DNA of 64,000 nucleotides from Clostridia bacterium (lineage in GTDB: Bacteria; Bacillota; Clostridia; Oscillospirales; CAG-272): the NCBI GenBank assembly GCA_017621755.1, contig JAGASL010000026.1, positions 62,001 through 126,000 on the forward strand, written 5' to 3'. The notes beneath the pieces were generated by a model. That model was not told the DNA's origin, ran no database searches, and saw only the letters and a program-made list of their open reading frames with translations. This document shows, piece after piece, positions 55,477 to 63,849 of this stretch; the first letter of the stretch is position 1; the number at the start of each line of letters is the position of its first letter. Position numbers and translations under genes: made by a program.

Positions 55477-55794
55477 ATGGCACTCGGCATGCTGGAGGTC
55501 TACGGCTTTACAACGGCGATCCTGGTTGCCGACAAGGCAGCAAAGACTGCGCCGGTAAAGGTCGTAGCGATTGATAAAAACAAGCCCGCAAACGGTGATT
55601 CCGCACAGGTGCCGCTTGTAATGGCCGTAAAATTAGAGGGTGACGTTTCCGCCGTTGAGGCCGCGATGAAGGCAGGCCGCGAGGAGGCAGAAAAGCGTGG
55701 GCTGTTCATCACCGAAAAGCTGATCGCCCGCCAAGCCCCAGAGATCGAGTGGTTCGCAGAGCTGAACGCGCTCGGCAAAGACAAGCTGCGCTAA
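55477..55794 (+). CDS. BMC-H shell protein (extended, divergent)
   Basis: 105 residues with one BMC domain: ALGMLEVYGFTTAILVADKA, VPLVMAVKLEGDVSAVEAAM and a C-terminal extension (PEIEWFAELNALGKDKL). It is 10-15 residues longer than a plain BMC-H and has an unusual polar loop (DKNKPANGDSAQ) between strands. Starts 9 bp after the dehydrogenase stop. Confidence 0.88.
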   Translation: MALGMLEVYGFTTAILVADKAAKTAPVKVVAIDKNKPANGDSAQVPLVMAVKLEGDVSAVEAAMKAGREEAEKRGLFITEKLIARQAPEIEWFAELNALGKDKLR

Positions 55795-55848
55795 GCAGCC
55801 CCACAACACAAAAATAAAAAATTATAATTTCTAAAGGAGATCACAATC

Positions 55849-56124
55849 ATGATGGAAGCACTTGGTATGGTAGAGACCAGAGGTCTGGTAGCTGCAATTG
55901 AGGCAGCTGATGCAATGGTAAAGGCTGCAAACGTTGTTCTGGTAGGTTCTGAGAAGATCGGCTCCGGCCTCGTTAGCGTGATGGTCCGCGGCGACGTTGG
56001 CGCCGTAAAGGCCGCTGTTGATGCAGGCGCTGCTGCTGCCGCCGCTCTTGGCGAGATTATCGCTACCCACGTTATTCCCCGCCCCCACGGTGACGTGGAG
56101 AAGCTGCTGCCCTCGATTAAGTAA
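55849..56124 (+). CDS. BMC-H shell protein (major type, copy 1)
   Basis: 91 residues. Typical PduA/PduJ-like hexamer subunit: [40 protein letters not shown] and [23 protein letters not shown] lies 9 bp before the first ATG; a second ATG follows directly. It differs from the copy at 56471 at only four core positions. Codon use (GCT, GTA, GTT rich) resembles the ribosomal protein genes here, pointing to high expression. Confidence 0.95.
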   Translation: MMEALGMVETRGLVAAIEAADAMVKAANVVLVGSEKIGSGLVSVMVRGDVGAVKAAVDAGAAAAAALGEIIATHVIPRPHGDVEKLLPSIK

Positions 56125-56143
56125 TCGATAAGAGAGCTGCTCT

Positions 56144-56419
56144 ATGGAACAGGCAATTGCGTTACTTGAGGTCCAGGCTATGGTTGCGGCCATCGCCGGA
56201 CTTGACGCCATGGCAAAGACCGCAGACGTGAAGCTGATTCACGTAGAAAAGCGGCTGGGCGGCAGACTGGTAACGGTTGTTGTCACAGGCTCTGTTTCCG
56301 CTGTTACGGCGGCTGCCCAGGCGGGCGCCGCCGCAGCGGCAGAGGTTGGCAATGTTAAGCTGTGCGAGGTCATCGCGCGCCCACATCCTGAGGTCATGAA
56401 ATTCTTGACAACAGGCTAA
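56144..56419 (+). CDS. BMC-H shell protein (divergent)
   Basis: 91 residues. BMC domain EQAIALLEVQAMVAAIAGLD, IHVEKRLGGRLVTVVVTGSV, then VIARPHPEVMKFLT. The pore-region and C-terminal sequences differ from the flanking near-identical BMC-H pair, so this probably makes a hexamer with a different pore. Placed between those two copies. Confidence 0.93.
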   Translation: MEQAIALLEVQAMVAAIAGLDAMAKTADVKLIHVEKRLGGRLVTVVVTGSVSAVTAAAQAGAAAAAEVGNVKLCEVIARPHPEVMKFLTTG

Positions 56420-56470
56420 AGACAGATCAAAAAATAAAAAACATAAAAATCTTTTAGGAGGATTTTTCAA

Positions 56471-56743
56471 ATGGAAGCTCTTGGTATGATTGAGACCAGA
56501 GGTCTCGTAGCTGCTATCGAGGCAGCTGATGCAATGGTAAAGGCTGCAAACGTCGTTCTGATCGGTTCTGAGAAGATCGGCTCCGGCCTCGTTAGCGTGA
56601 TGGTTCGCGGTGACGTTGGTGCTGTGAAGGCCGCTGTAGATGCCGGCGCTGCTGCTGCCGCTGCTCTTGGCGAGATCATCGCTACCCACGTTATTCCTCG
56701 CCCGCATGCTGACGTGGAAAAGCTTCTCCCCGCTATTAAGTAA
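56471..56743 (+). CDS. BMC-H shell protein (major type, copy 2)
   Basis: 90 residues: [55 protein letters not shown]. It is almost identical to the copy at 55849 (V/I, V/I, G/A and S/A changes). It has a very strong AGGAGG site. A double hairpin follows its stop, which could stabilise the upstream mRNA so the shell protein is made in excess. Confidence 0.95.
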   Translation: MEALGMIETRGLVAAIEAADAMVKAANVVLIGSEKIGSGLVSVMVRGDVGAVKAAVDAGAAAAAALGEIIATHVIPRPHADVEKLLPAIK

Positions 56744-56764
56744 GATAGTAAAGAGAAGAAATCC

Positions 56765-56829
56765 CCGGGTTTCCCTTGCGGAGACATCCTCCGCAAGGGC
56801 CCACCCCCGGATGGCGCTGGTCGGCCATC
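56765..56829 (+). promoter_or_regulatory. two successive hairpins between BMC-H and pduL
   Basis: An 11-bp perfect stem (56773-56783 with 56789-56799, loop ACATC), extended by an outer CCGGG / CCCGG pairing, is followed by a GATGGC / GCCATC hairpin (56810-56815 and 56824-56829). There is no T-run, so it is not a normal terminator. It may be an RNA processing or decay barrier setting shell-to-enzyme ratio. Confidence 0.65.
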
Positions 56830-56890
56830 TGCCGGGTCTATATGCTCACACGAGTACCATTGACCAAAAAAAGAAAAAGGAACCAGGAAT

Positions 56891-57550
56891 ATGGAGATCA
56901 ATAGCGCTACCATTGCCGAAATGGTGAAAAAGGTTATTACCGAGCTGGAAAACAATTCGTCCCCTGCCCCCGCGGACAACGAGGTGCCAATTGGCGTTTC
57001 TAACCGCCACATTCACCTCACGCACGAGGATGTTGAGCGCCTGTTTGGCCCTAGCTATCAGCTCACCCCAATCAAGGAGCTTTCCCAGCCCGGCCAGTAT
57101 GCCTGTAAGGAGACGCTGACCATCATTGGCCCTTCCCTGCGCCCGATCGAAAACGTGCGCGTGCTGGGGCCGGAAAGAAAGCGCTCGCAGGTTGAGATTT
57201 CCTGCACCGATTCCTATACGCTGAAGGTGAAGCCGCCGGTACGGGAATCCGGCAGCTTAGATGGCTCTGCCCCCATTACCATCGTAGGCCCGCGCGGCGT
57301 AGTCACCCTGAAGGAGGGCTGCATCATCGCCAACCGCCACATTCATATGTCCCCCGCCGATGGCGAGCGTTTTGGCGTGAAGGACGGTGATACGGTAACG
57401 GTAGAGGCCAACGGCACCCGCCGCACCCGCTTTTATGACGTGCAGGTGCGCGTGCACAAGGATTTCCGTCTTGAAATGCATATCGATACAGACGATGCCA
57501 ACGCCGTAGGTCTTGGAAACGGCTCTACGGTAACGGTAGTAAAGGAGTAA
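56891..57550 (+). CDS. pduL: phosphate propanoyltransferase PduL
   Basis: 219 residues. N-terminal encapsulation helix INSATIAEMVKKVITELENN. Two beta-barrel halves each carry a His-rich zinc site: VPIGVSNRHIHLTHEDVERL and CIIANRHIHMSPADGERFG. The ending KDFRLEMHIDTDDANAVGLG is typical. It swaps CoA for phosphate on propionyl-CoA, freeing CoA inside the shell. Begins after a 147-bp gap with two hairpins, the longest gap in the operon. Confidence 0.96.
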   Translation: MEINSATIAEMVKKVITELENNSSPAPADNEVPIGVSNRHIHLTHEDVERLFGPSYQLTPIKELSQPGQYACKETLTIIGPSLRPIENVRVLGPERKRSQVEISCTDSYTLKVKPPVRESGSLDGSAPITIVGPRGVVTLKEGCIIANRHIHMSPADGERFGVKDGDTVTVEANGTRRTRFYDVQVRVHKDFRLEMHIDTDDANAVGLGNGSTVTVVKE

Positions 57551-57553
57551 ATT

Positions 57554-57802
57554 ATGCTGAAGGGTATTGTAAGAGATAACATCGTTTCGACCAGAAAGCA
57601 GGAGGCGCTTGTCGGCTCTAAGTTTTTAGAGGTACAGCTGATCGAAAACAGCCAGCTGACTGAAAAATATCTGATCGCTGTCGATTCTGTTGGTGCCGGC
57701 ATTGGCGAGACTGTGCTGATCACCACCGGCAGCGGTGCGCGCCTGGCGCTGCACAACACCTCTGCCCCGACGGATGCTGTGATCGTCGGTATCGTTGATT
57801 AA
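57554..57802 (+). CDS. BMC-P pentameric vertex protein (EutN/CcmL family)
   Basis: 82 residues: KGIVRDNIVSTRKQEALVGS, LIAVDSVGAGIGETVLITTG, GSGARLAL and the end DAVIVGIVD. Pentamers of this family cap the shell vertices. Only one such gene is visible, as in most loci of this size. It starts 4 bp after pduL. Confidence 0.95.
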   Translation: MLKGIVRDNIVSTRKQEALVGSKFLEVQLIENSQLTEKYLIAVDSVGAGIGETVLITTGSGARLALHNTSAPTDAVIVGIVD

Positions 57803-57816
57803 AAGGAACTACGTAC

Positions 57817-59133
57817 ATGACACTCAAAGATACACTTCGCGAGGCAGGCATCGTTGGTGCCGGCGGCGCGGGGTTTCCCTCGTACATGAAGCTTGCCGAG
57901 GGCGCAGATACGCTCTTGATCAACGCCGTGGAATGCGAGCCGCTTCTGTACACCGATTACATCCTGTTGCGCGAGCGGATGCCGCACATCCTACGCGGTG
58001 CCGCGGCTGTGATGAAGGAATATCATATCCCCCGTGCCATGGTCTGCATGAAGCAGCACACCGTAGAGGCCTTAGGCCTTGAGGACGGTGCGGAGCTTGC
58101 CGCGCACGTCACCCTCAAGCAGCTGCCGAACGTGTACCCCATGGGTGACGAGATCAGCATGATCTATGAGGCGACCGGCCGTGTTGTTCGCCCGGGTGCC
58201 CTGCCCATCACCGCCGGGGTGATCGTATTCAACGCCGAAACAGCCTGCAACATCGCCTATGCGGCAAAGAACGGCACGCCGGTGACCGATAAATGGCTGA
58301 CGATCGGTGGCGCAGTTGAAAAGCCGCTGGTGGTATGCTGCCCTGTTGGCACTACCGTGCGCGAGCTGTTTGCCTTTTACGGCATTACCGTACCCGAGGA
58401 GCACGTGGTGCTTGACGGTGGCCCCTCGATGGGCAAGATCATCCCATGGCAGACCGCCGTGGTACGTAAGAACACCAAGGCGCTTCTCATTCTGCCAAAG
58501 AATATCCCCGCTGTTGTTTCAAAAATGACTGGCATCAAGGCCGCCATCAATCGCTGTGGCTCTAACTGCTGCCAGTGCACACGCTGCACCGATATGTGCC
58601 CGCGCAATCTGCTTGGCTACCCGCTGGAGCCGCACCGCATGGTACGCAGCGTGACCACCGTAGCAGAGGTCTCGCCCGAGATGGTAAAGGCCGCTACCCT
58701 GTGCTGTGGCTGTGGAATTTGCGAACTGGCAGCCTGCTGCCAGGGAATATCCCCTAAAATGATCATTGACGAGTTCAAAAAGATCTTAGCCAAAAACAAG
58801 CTGCGCTACGTGGCCGAGGAGGACGTTACCCCTTCCCCCGATCGCGCCTACCGGGTGCTTCCCTCTGACCGCTGGGCAAGCCTGCTGGGCGTTTCCGCCT
58901 ATGACAAGCGTGGCGAACGGGATAACCGCGTCATCAGCCCAGAGGCGGTTACGATCTATCTTTCTCAGCATATTGGCGCCCCATCCCTGCCGCTGGTGAA
59001 GGAGGGCGATACCGTTACGAAGGGCCAGCCTGTTGCCGCCGCGGCCGAGGGGCTTTCCGTACCGCAGCACGCATCGATCGATGGGCAGGTCACCCTTGTT
59101 GACCATGAAAAAATCATCATAGAAAGAGTATGA
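57817..59133 (+). CDS. PduS/RnfC-like flavo-iron-sulfur protein
   Basis: 438 residues. FMN/NAD-binding GIVGAGGAGFPSYMKL at residues 12-27, ECEPLLYTDY, then two iron-sulfur motifs: CCQCTRCTDMCPRN (CxxCxxCxxxCP) and CCGCGICELAACC. The C-terminal lipoyl-like part has PLVKEGDTVTKGQPVAAAAE. PduS-type proteins pass electrons to or from the compartment. Its partner is very likely the PduT-like shell protein next door, with which it overlaps by 4 bp. Confidence 0.92.
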   Translation: MTLKDTLREAGIVGAGGAGFPSYMKLAEGADTLLINAVECEPLLYTDYILLRERMPHILRGAAAVMKEYHIPRAMVCMKQHTVEALGLEDGAELAAHVTLKQLPNVYPMGDEISMIYEATGRVVRPGALPITAGVIVFNAETACNIAYAAKNGTPVTDKWLTIGGAVEKPLVVCCPVGTTVRELFAFYGITVPEEHVVLDGGPSMGKIIPWQTAVVRKNTKALLILPKNIPAVVSKMTGIKAAINRCGSNCCQCTRCTDMCPRNLLGYPLEPHRMVRSVTTVAEVSPEMVKAATLCCGCGICELAACCQGISPKMIIDEFKKILAKNKLRYVAEEDVTPSPDRAYRVLPSDRWASLLGVSAYDKRGERDNRVISPEAVTIYLSQHIGAPSLPLVKEGDTVTKGQPVAAAAEGLSVPQHASIDGQVTLVDHEKIIIERV

Positions 59134-59684
59134 GTATGTATCAGGCAGTTGGTATTATCGAACTGAAAAGCATAGCAAAGGGCATTGAGGCCTGCGATAC
59201 CGCGCTGAAAAGCGCCGGCATTCGCCTAGTTTCCGCACACCCCTCCTGCCCCGGTAAATATGAGATCATCATCACTGGCAGCATTTCAAACGTGACCGCC
59301 TCGGCTGACGTGGTAAAGGCACGGTATGATTCCGCCATTATTGATTCCTCGATCATGGGGCGCATCGATCCGCAGGTCATCTCTGCCCTGTTTGGCACGC
59401 AAAGCGGTGTAAAAAAGGGCTCGCTTGGCGTGATCGAAACCTACAGCGCCGCCTCGGCCATCAAGGCTGCCGATATTGCCGTTAAGACCGCAAAGGTGGA
59501 GATCTATGACCTGCGCGTTTCGCGCGGTATGGGCGGCAAGGGCATCGTGCTACTGACTGGCGAGGTTGGAGACGTGAGCGCGGCCGTTGAGGCGGGCGGT
59601 GCCTATGCAGGTGGCCTTGGCCAGCTGAATGCCACTAGCGTGATCGCCGCACCACATGCCGAGCTGTGGGATCAGATGCAATGA
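59130..59684 (+). CDS. PduT-like BMC-T shell protein with a pore cysteine
   Basis: 184 residues with two BMC domains: AVGIIELKSIAKGIEACDTA and GVIETYSAASAIKAADIAVK. The first domain has HPSCPGKYEIIITG, with Cys40 at the position that holds a [4Fe-4S] cluster at the trimer pore of PduT. Overlaps the PduS-like gene by ATGA; together they suggest electron flow across the shell. Start may be ATG 59130 or 59136. Confidence 0.9.
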   Translation: MSMYQAVGIIELKSIAKGIEACDTALKSAGIRLVSAHPSCPGKYEIIITGSISNVTASADVVKARYDSAIIDSSIMGRIDPQVISALFGTQSGVKKGSLGVIETYSAASAIKAADIAVKTAKVEIYDLRVSRGMGGKGIVLLTGEVGDVSAAVEAGGAYAGGLGQLNATSVIAAPHAELWDQMQ

Positions 59685-59709
59685 TTTTTTCCTAAAAGGA
59701 AGATGAAAT

Positions 59710-62238
59710 ATGGAACAGTTACCATTTGTGATTACGAAAAGTGAGCGTATTCCCCGCCTGGTGGATACGCTGTACAGCGTGATGCCCGAGATCGAGGCTG
59801 ACCGCGGCGTACTGCTGACAGAAAGCTACCGGGCAACAGAGGGGCTGCCGATCATCAAGCGCCGCTCTGCTGCCTTTATGCATATTTTGAAAAACATTCC
59901 CATCGTGATCCGCGAGGGAGAGCTGATCGTTGGCTCTAACAGCCTCTCGCCGCGCGGCTGCCAGGTATTTCCCGAATACTCCTACGAGTGGTTAGAGGCT
60001 GAGTTTGACACCGTGGCCACGCGTGAGGCTGACCCCTTCTATATTTCCGAGGAGACCAAGGCGCGCCTGCGCGAGGTATACCCCTATTGGAAGGGAAAAA
60101 CGAACAGCGACCTGGCAAAATCACTGATGGACAAGGCAGCCTATGATGCCTTTACCGTTTACAACATCTTCACCCCTGGCAACTATTTCTACAACGGCAT
60201 TGGCCACGTAAACGTCAACTACGGCAAGGTGCTGCGCATTGGCTACAACGGCATTAAAAAGGAAGCCGAGGCAGCCATGGCAGGCTTAGACGTGGCAGAA
60301 CCGGATTATAACACGCGCCGCCTGTTCTTAGAGGCGGTGGTAGAATCCTGCGAGGCCGCTATCATCTACGCTGCCCGCTATGCCGAGCTGGCCAGAAAAA
60401 CGGCCGTTTCCTGCCCGGATAGCGCACGGCGTGAGGAGCTTTTGCGCATTGCCGCCAACTGTGACCGCGTACCCGCCGAGGGCGCGCGCAGCTTCTACGA
60501 GGCGTGCCAATCCTTCTGGTTCGTGCAAAGCCTGCTGCAGGTAGAATCCAGCGGCCACTCGATCTCCCCCGGCCGCTTTGACCAGTACATGTACCCCTAT
60601 TACGCAAAGGATCTGGCAGCCGGCCTGATCACGCGTGAGAGCGCGCAGGAGCTGATCGACTGTATTTTTGTTAAGCTCAATGACCTGAACAAGGTGCGTG
60701 ATGCCGCCTCGGCCGAGGGCTTTGCCGGCTACGGTCTTTTCCAGAACATGATCGTGGGTGGCCAGACCGAAAGCGGCGCAGATGCGACCAATGATCTTTC
60801 GTATATGTGTATCGAGGCTTCGATGCACGTGGCCCTTCCCCAGCCCTCACTTTCTATTCGCGTGCACAACGGCTCGCCCCAACCGCTGCTGATCAAGGCT
60901 GCCGCCCTGACGCGCACGGGCATGGGCATTCCCGCCTACTACAACGATGAGATCATCATTCCCTCGCTGATCTCCCGTGGGCTGACGCTGGAGGAGGCAA
61001 GAGATTACTGCATCATCGGCTGCGTAGAGCCGCAGATTGGCGGCAAGACCGACGGCTGGCATGATGCTGCCTTCTTCAATATGTGCCGCCCGATGGAGCT
61101 GGTATTCTCAAACGGCATGGAAAAGGGCGTACAGGTTGGCCCCCGCACGGGTGATGTGACCGAGATGAAGAGCTTTGACGAGTTCTTTGATGCCTACAAG
61201 GCACAGGAGGCCTACGCCATTAAGCTGTTGGTCAATGCCTGCAACGCCATAGATGCCGCGCACGCCATCCGCTGCCCGCTGCCCTTTGAATCCTGCATGG
61301 TAGAGGATTGCATTGGCCGCGGCAAGAGCCTGCAGGAGGGTGGCGCCCACTACAACTTTACCGGCCCGCAGGGCTTTGGCATTGCCAACATGACCGACGC
61401 GCTGCTTGCCGTTCGCGAGCTGGTATTTGAAAGAAAGCAGCTCACCCTGGCTGAGCTGCGTGAGGCGCTGCGCGCCAATTTCGGCTACGGTCTTTCGGGC
61501 AAGGGTGCCGAGAATATGACCCGCCTGCTGGTAGAAAAGCTGGCTGAAAGCGGTGTTACCATCAACGAAAGCGTGGTGCACACGGTCTACCGCGAGGTGA
61601 CCGAGGCCGGCCGCCTTTCGGCCGAGGAAAAGGCAAAATACCGCGCCATTCGCGAGATGATCGACGCCTGCCCGAAATACGGCAACGATCTGCCGGAGGC
61701 AGACGCGCTGGCGCGTGAGGTTGCTTATTCCTACACCCGCGAGGTTGAAAAGTATAAGAACCCGCGTGGCGGCATCTTCCAAGCCGGGCTTTACCCGGTA
61801 TCGGCCAACGTGCCGCTTGGCGCCCAGACTGGCGCAACGCCGGATGGCCGCCTGGCATATACCCCCATTGCAGACGGCGTAGGCCCCTGCTCTGGCAAGG
61901 ACGTCAACGGCCCCACGGCTACGGCCAATTCGGTGGCTAAGCTTGACCACGCCATTGCCTCTAACGGCACGCTGTTCAACCAAAAGTTCCACCCCTCGGC
62001 CCTGGCCGGGATGGATGGGCTGACCAAGTTTATTGCCCTGATCCGCTCCTTCTTTGACCAGAAGGGCATGCACATGCAGTTCAACGTGGTCACGCGTGAA
62101 ACGCTGATCGAGGCACAGAACAACCCCGAAAAATACAAAACGCTCGTGGTTCGCGTAGCGGGCTACAGCGCACTCTTTACCACCCTATCCCGCAGCCTGC
62201 AGGACGATATCATTAACCGTACCGAGCAGGGATTCTAA
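59710..62238 (+). CDS. glycyl radical 1,2-propanediol dehydratase
   Basis: 842 residues. Catalytic Cys438 and Glu440 lie in IIGCVEPQIGGKTDGWHD, with Asp452 nearby; His166 is in GIGHVNVNY; the radical Gly818 is in VRVAGYSALF. The GKTDGWHDAAFFNM stretch and MKSFDEFFDAYKAQ match B12-independent propanediol dehydratases rather than choline lyase or pyruvate formate-lyase. It converts 1,2-propanediol to propanal by radical dehydration and is destroyed by oxygen. No encapsulation helix is obvious at the N-terminus. Followed by its activase. Confidence 0.92.
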   Translation: MEQLPFVITKSERIPRLVDTLYSVMPEIEADRGVLLTESYRATEGLPIIKRRSAAFMHILKNIPIVIREGELIVGSNSLSPRGCQVFPEYSYEWLEAEFDTVATREADPFYISEETKARLREVYPYWKGKTNSDLAKSLMDKAAYDAFTVYNIFTPGNYFYNGIGHVNVNYGKVLRIGYNGIKKEAEAAMAGLDVAEPDYNTRRLFLEAVVESCEAAIIYAARYAELARKTAVSCPDSARREELLRIAANCDRVPAEGARSFYEACQSFWFVQSLLQVESSGHSISPGRFDQYMYPYYAKDLAAGLITRESAQELIDCIFVKLNDLNKVRDAASAEGFAGYGLFQNMIVGGQTESGADATNDLSYMCIEASMHVALPQPSLSIRVHNGSPQPLLIKAAALTRTGMGIPAYYNDEIIIPSLISRGLTLEEARDYCIIGCVEPQIGGKTDGWHDAAFFNMCRPMELVFSNGMEKGVQVGPRTGDVTEMKSFDEFFDAYKAQEAYAIKLLVNACNAIDAAHAIRCPLPFESCMVEDCIGRGKSLQEGGAHYNFTGPQGFGIANMTDALLAVRELVFERKQLTLAELREALRANFGYGLSGKGAENMTRLLVEKLAESGVTINESVVHTVYREVTEAGRLSAEEKAKYRAIREMIDACPKYGNDLPEADALAREVAYSYTREVEKYKNPRGGIFQAGLYPVSANVPLGAQTGATPDGRLAYTPIADGVGPCSGKDVNGPTATANSVAKLDHAIASNGTLFNQKFHPSALAGMDGLTKFIALIRSFFDQKGMHMQFNVVTRETLIEAQNNPEKYKTLVVRVAGYSALFTTLSRSLQDDIINRTEQGF

Positions 62239-62256
62239 AGCAGAAAGGAGAGCCGC

Positions 62257-63048
62257 ATGGAAAATCTATCGCAAATAACAGGCAGGATCTTTGATATCCA
62301 GCGGTTCTCCCTGCATGATGGCCCTGGCATTCGCACCATCGTATTTCTCAAGGGCTGCCCGCTTCGCTGCCGCTGGTGCTGCAACCCCGAGGGGCAGGAA
62401 TGGGAAGCACACGTGATGAAAATGCCCGGCAAGCCGCAAAAGCTGATGGGGCAGGACGTCACAGCCGGTGAGGTAATGAAAACGGTTATGCGTGACATGC
62501 CCTACTATGCCCGCAGCGGTGGTGGTCTTACCCTTTCAGGGGGCGAGGCGCTCGGCCAACCGGAATTTGCGCGCGCCCTCTTAATGCTGGCGCACGAGCA
62601 GGGGGTCAACACCTGTATCGAGACAACCGGCTACGCCGCGCGCGAGACGATTGCTTCACTGCTCCCCTACCTTGATACCGTGCTAATGGACATCAAGCAC
62701 ATGGATCCCCGCAAGCACGAGCAGTACACAGGCCGCTCAAACGAGCTGATCCTAGAAAACGCGCGCTTTATTGCCGCGCACGCCAAGGAGCTGATCATTC
62801 GTGTGCCGGTCATCCCCTCGTTTAACGACACGCCTGAGGAGATCCGCGCAATCGCTGGCTTTGCCAAAGCGCTGCCCGGTGTGCACCGGCTGCATCTCTT
62901 ACCCTATCACCGATTGGGGCAGGATAAATACGATGCGCTGGGGCGCGAATACACCATGCGCGAGTTTTCACCCCTGCCGGATGAAAAGATGCGCTACCTT
63001 CTCTCGGTGGCCGAGGAAAGCGGCCTGATCTGCCAAATAGGAGGCTAA
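62257..63048 (+). CDS. glycyl-radical enzyme activating enzyme (radical SAM)
   Basis: 263 residues. Radical SAM cluster site CPLRCRWC (Cys34, 38, 41), preceded by LHDGPGIRTIVF. The GGE-type SAM motif reads GGGLTLSGGEALGQPEF, with Ala where the usual sequence is SGGEP. There is no Cys-rich ferredoxin insert between residues 42 and 85, which most activases of dehydratase-type glycyl radical enzymes carry; the protein resembles the short PFL-activase layout. It installs the radical on Gly818 of the adjacent dehydratase. Confidence 0.93.
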   Translation: MENLSQITGRIFDIQRFSLHDGPGIRTIVFLKGCPLRCRWCCNPEGQEWEAHVMKMPGKPQKLMGQDVTAGEVMKTVMRDMPYYARSGGGLTLSGGEALGQPEFARALLMLAHEQGVNTCIETTGYAARETIASLLPYLDTVLMDIKHMDPRKHEQYTGRSNELILENARFIAAHAKELIIRVPVIPSFNDTPEEIRAIAGFAKALPGVHRLHLLPYHRLGQDKYDALGREYTMREFSPLPDEKMRYLLSVAEESGLICQIGG

Positions 63049-63049
63049 G

Positions 63050-63409
63050 ATGGAATTACAGAACAATATGCGTATCGTGCAGGAGCTGGTACCCGGCAAA
63101 CAGATCACGCTAAACCATATCATCGCCAACCCCGACCCGGTCCTGTACCAGAAGCTGGGTCTTGACCCTAAGACCGATTATTCCAAATCCGCAATTGGCA
63201 TTATGACGATCAGCCCGGCGGAAACGGCCGTCATCACGGCCGATATCGCCCTCAAATCCTCGGGCGCAGAGGTAGGCTTTGTTGACCGTTTTACCGGCAC
63301 GCTGATCATTACCGGCACCGTTTCGGAGGTAGAGGCAGCGCTGACCGCCATTACCAGCTACGTGCGTGACAAGCTGGGCTACACCTGCTGCGACGTCACC
63401 CGTACCTGA
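63050..63409 (+). CDS. PduU/EutS-like (circularly permuted) BMC-H shell protein
   Basis: 119 residues. N-terminal MRIVQELVPGKQITLNHIIA is the beta-barrel stretch of the permuted family, followed by AIGIMTISPAETAVITADIA, VGFVDRFTGTLIITGTVSEV and a short end. Such proteins have a plugged or gated pore. It begins 1 bp after the activase stop. Confidence 0.92.
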   Translation: MELQNNMRIVQELVPGKQITLNHIIANPDPVLYQKLGLDPKTDYSKSAIGIMTISPAETAVITADIALKSSGAEVGFVDRFTGTLIITGTVSEVEAALTAITSYVRDKLGYTCCDVTRT

Positions 63410-63411
63410 CC

Positions 63412-63849
63412 ATGCGCAAGCTGATTCTCATTGGCCGTGTGGCAGCCGGCAAGACCACGCTGACGCAGGCGCTGCGCGGCGAGGAGCTGCACTATTTTAA
63501 GACCCAGTATATCAACTATATGGACACCATCATTGATACCCCTGGCGAATATACCGAGCTGCGGCAGCTGAGCGGCCCGCTGGCACTGTATTCCTACGAG
63601 GCAGACGTGGTTGGCCTGGTGGCCGGGGCAGACGAGCCCTATTCTATCTTCAGCCCCTGCATCACCAGCCTGGTGAACCGCGAGGTGGTGGGTATTGTTA
63701 CCGGTATCGACCGTGAGAATGCCAAGCCGGAGCGTGTTGCCAACTGGCTGCGCCTGGCCGGCTGCAAAAAGATCTTTTTTGTCAGCTCCTATACGGGAGA
63801 GGGCCTTTCCGACATTTTAGATTACCTAAAGGAGGAGACCGATGCGTAA
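63412..63849 (+). CDS. PduV/EutP-like small GTPase-fold protein
   Basis: 145 residues. P-loop LIGRVAAGKTTLTQAL, the DTPGEY switch-2 motif, and GIDREN in place of NKxD. PduV has been linked to compartment movement on filaments in Salmonella and EutP to ethanolamine compartments. It lies 2 bp after the shell gene; its stop overlaps the start of a ParA-type gene. Confidence 0.9.
   Translation: MRKLILIGRVAAGKTTLTQALRGEELHYFKTQYINYMDTIIDTPGEYTELRQLSGPLALYSYEADVVGLVAGADEPYSIFSPCITSLVNREVVGIVTGIDRENAKPERVANWLRLAGCKKIFFVSSYTGEGLSDILDYLKEETDA

Noticed and set aside
52746..55848. Internal promoters within the BMC operon
   Set aside because: Short gaps contain AT-rich stretches but no pair of boxes with acceptable spacing; I could not support one.
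59710..62238. Choline trimethylamine-lyase (CutC) identity for the glycyl radical enzyme
   Set aside because: The residues after GCVEPQ (IGGKTDGWHD) and the neighbouring fuculose-type aldolase fit propanediol dehydratase better; no choline transport or cut-type neighbours are present.
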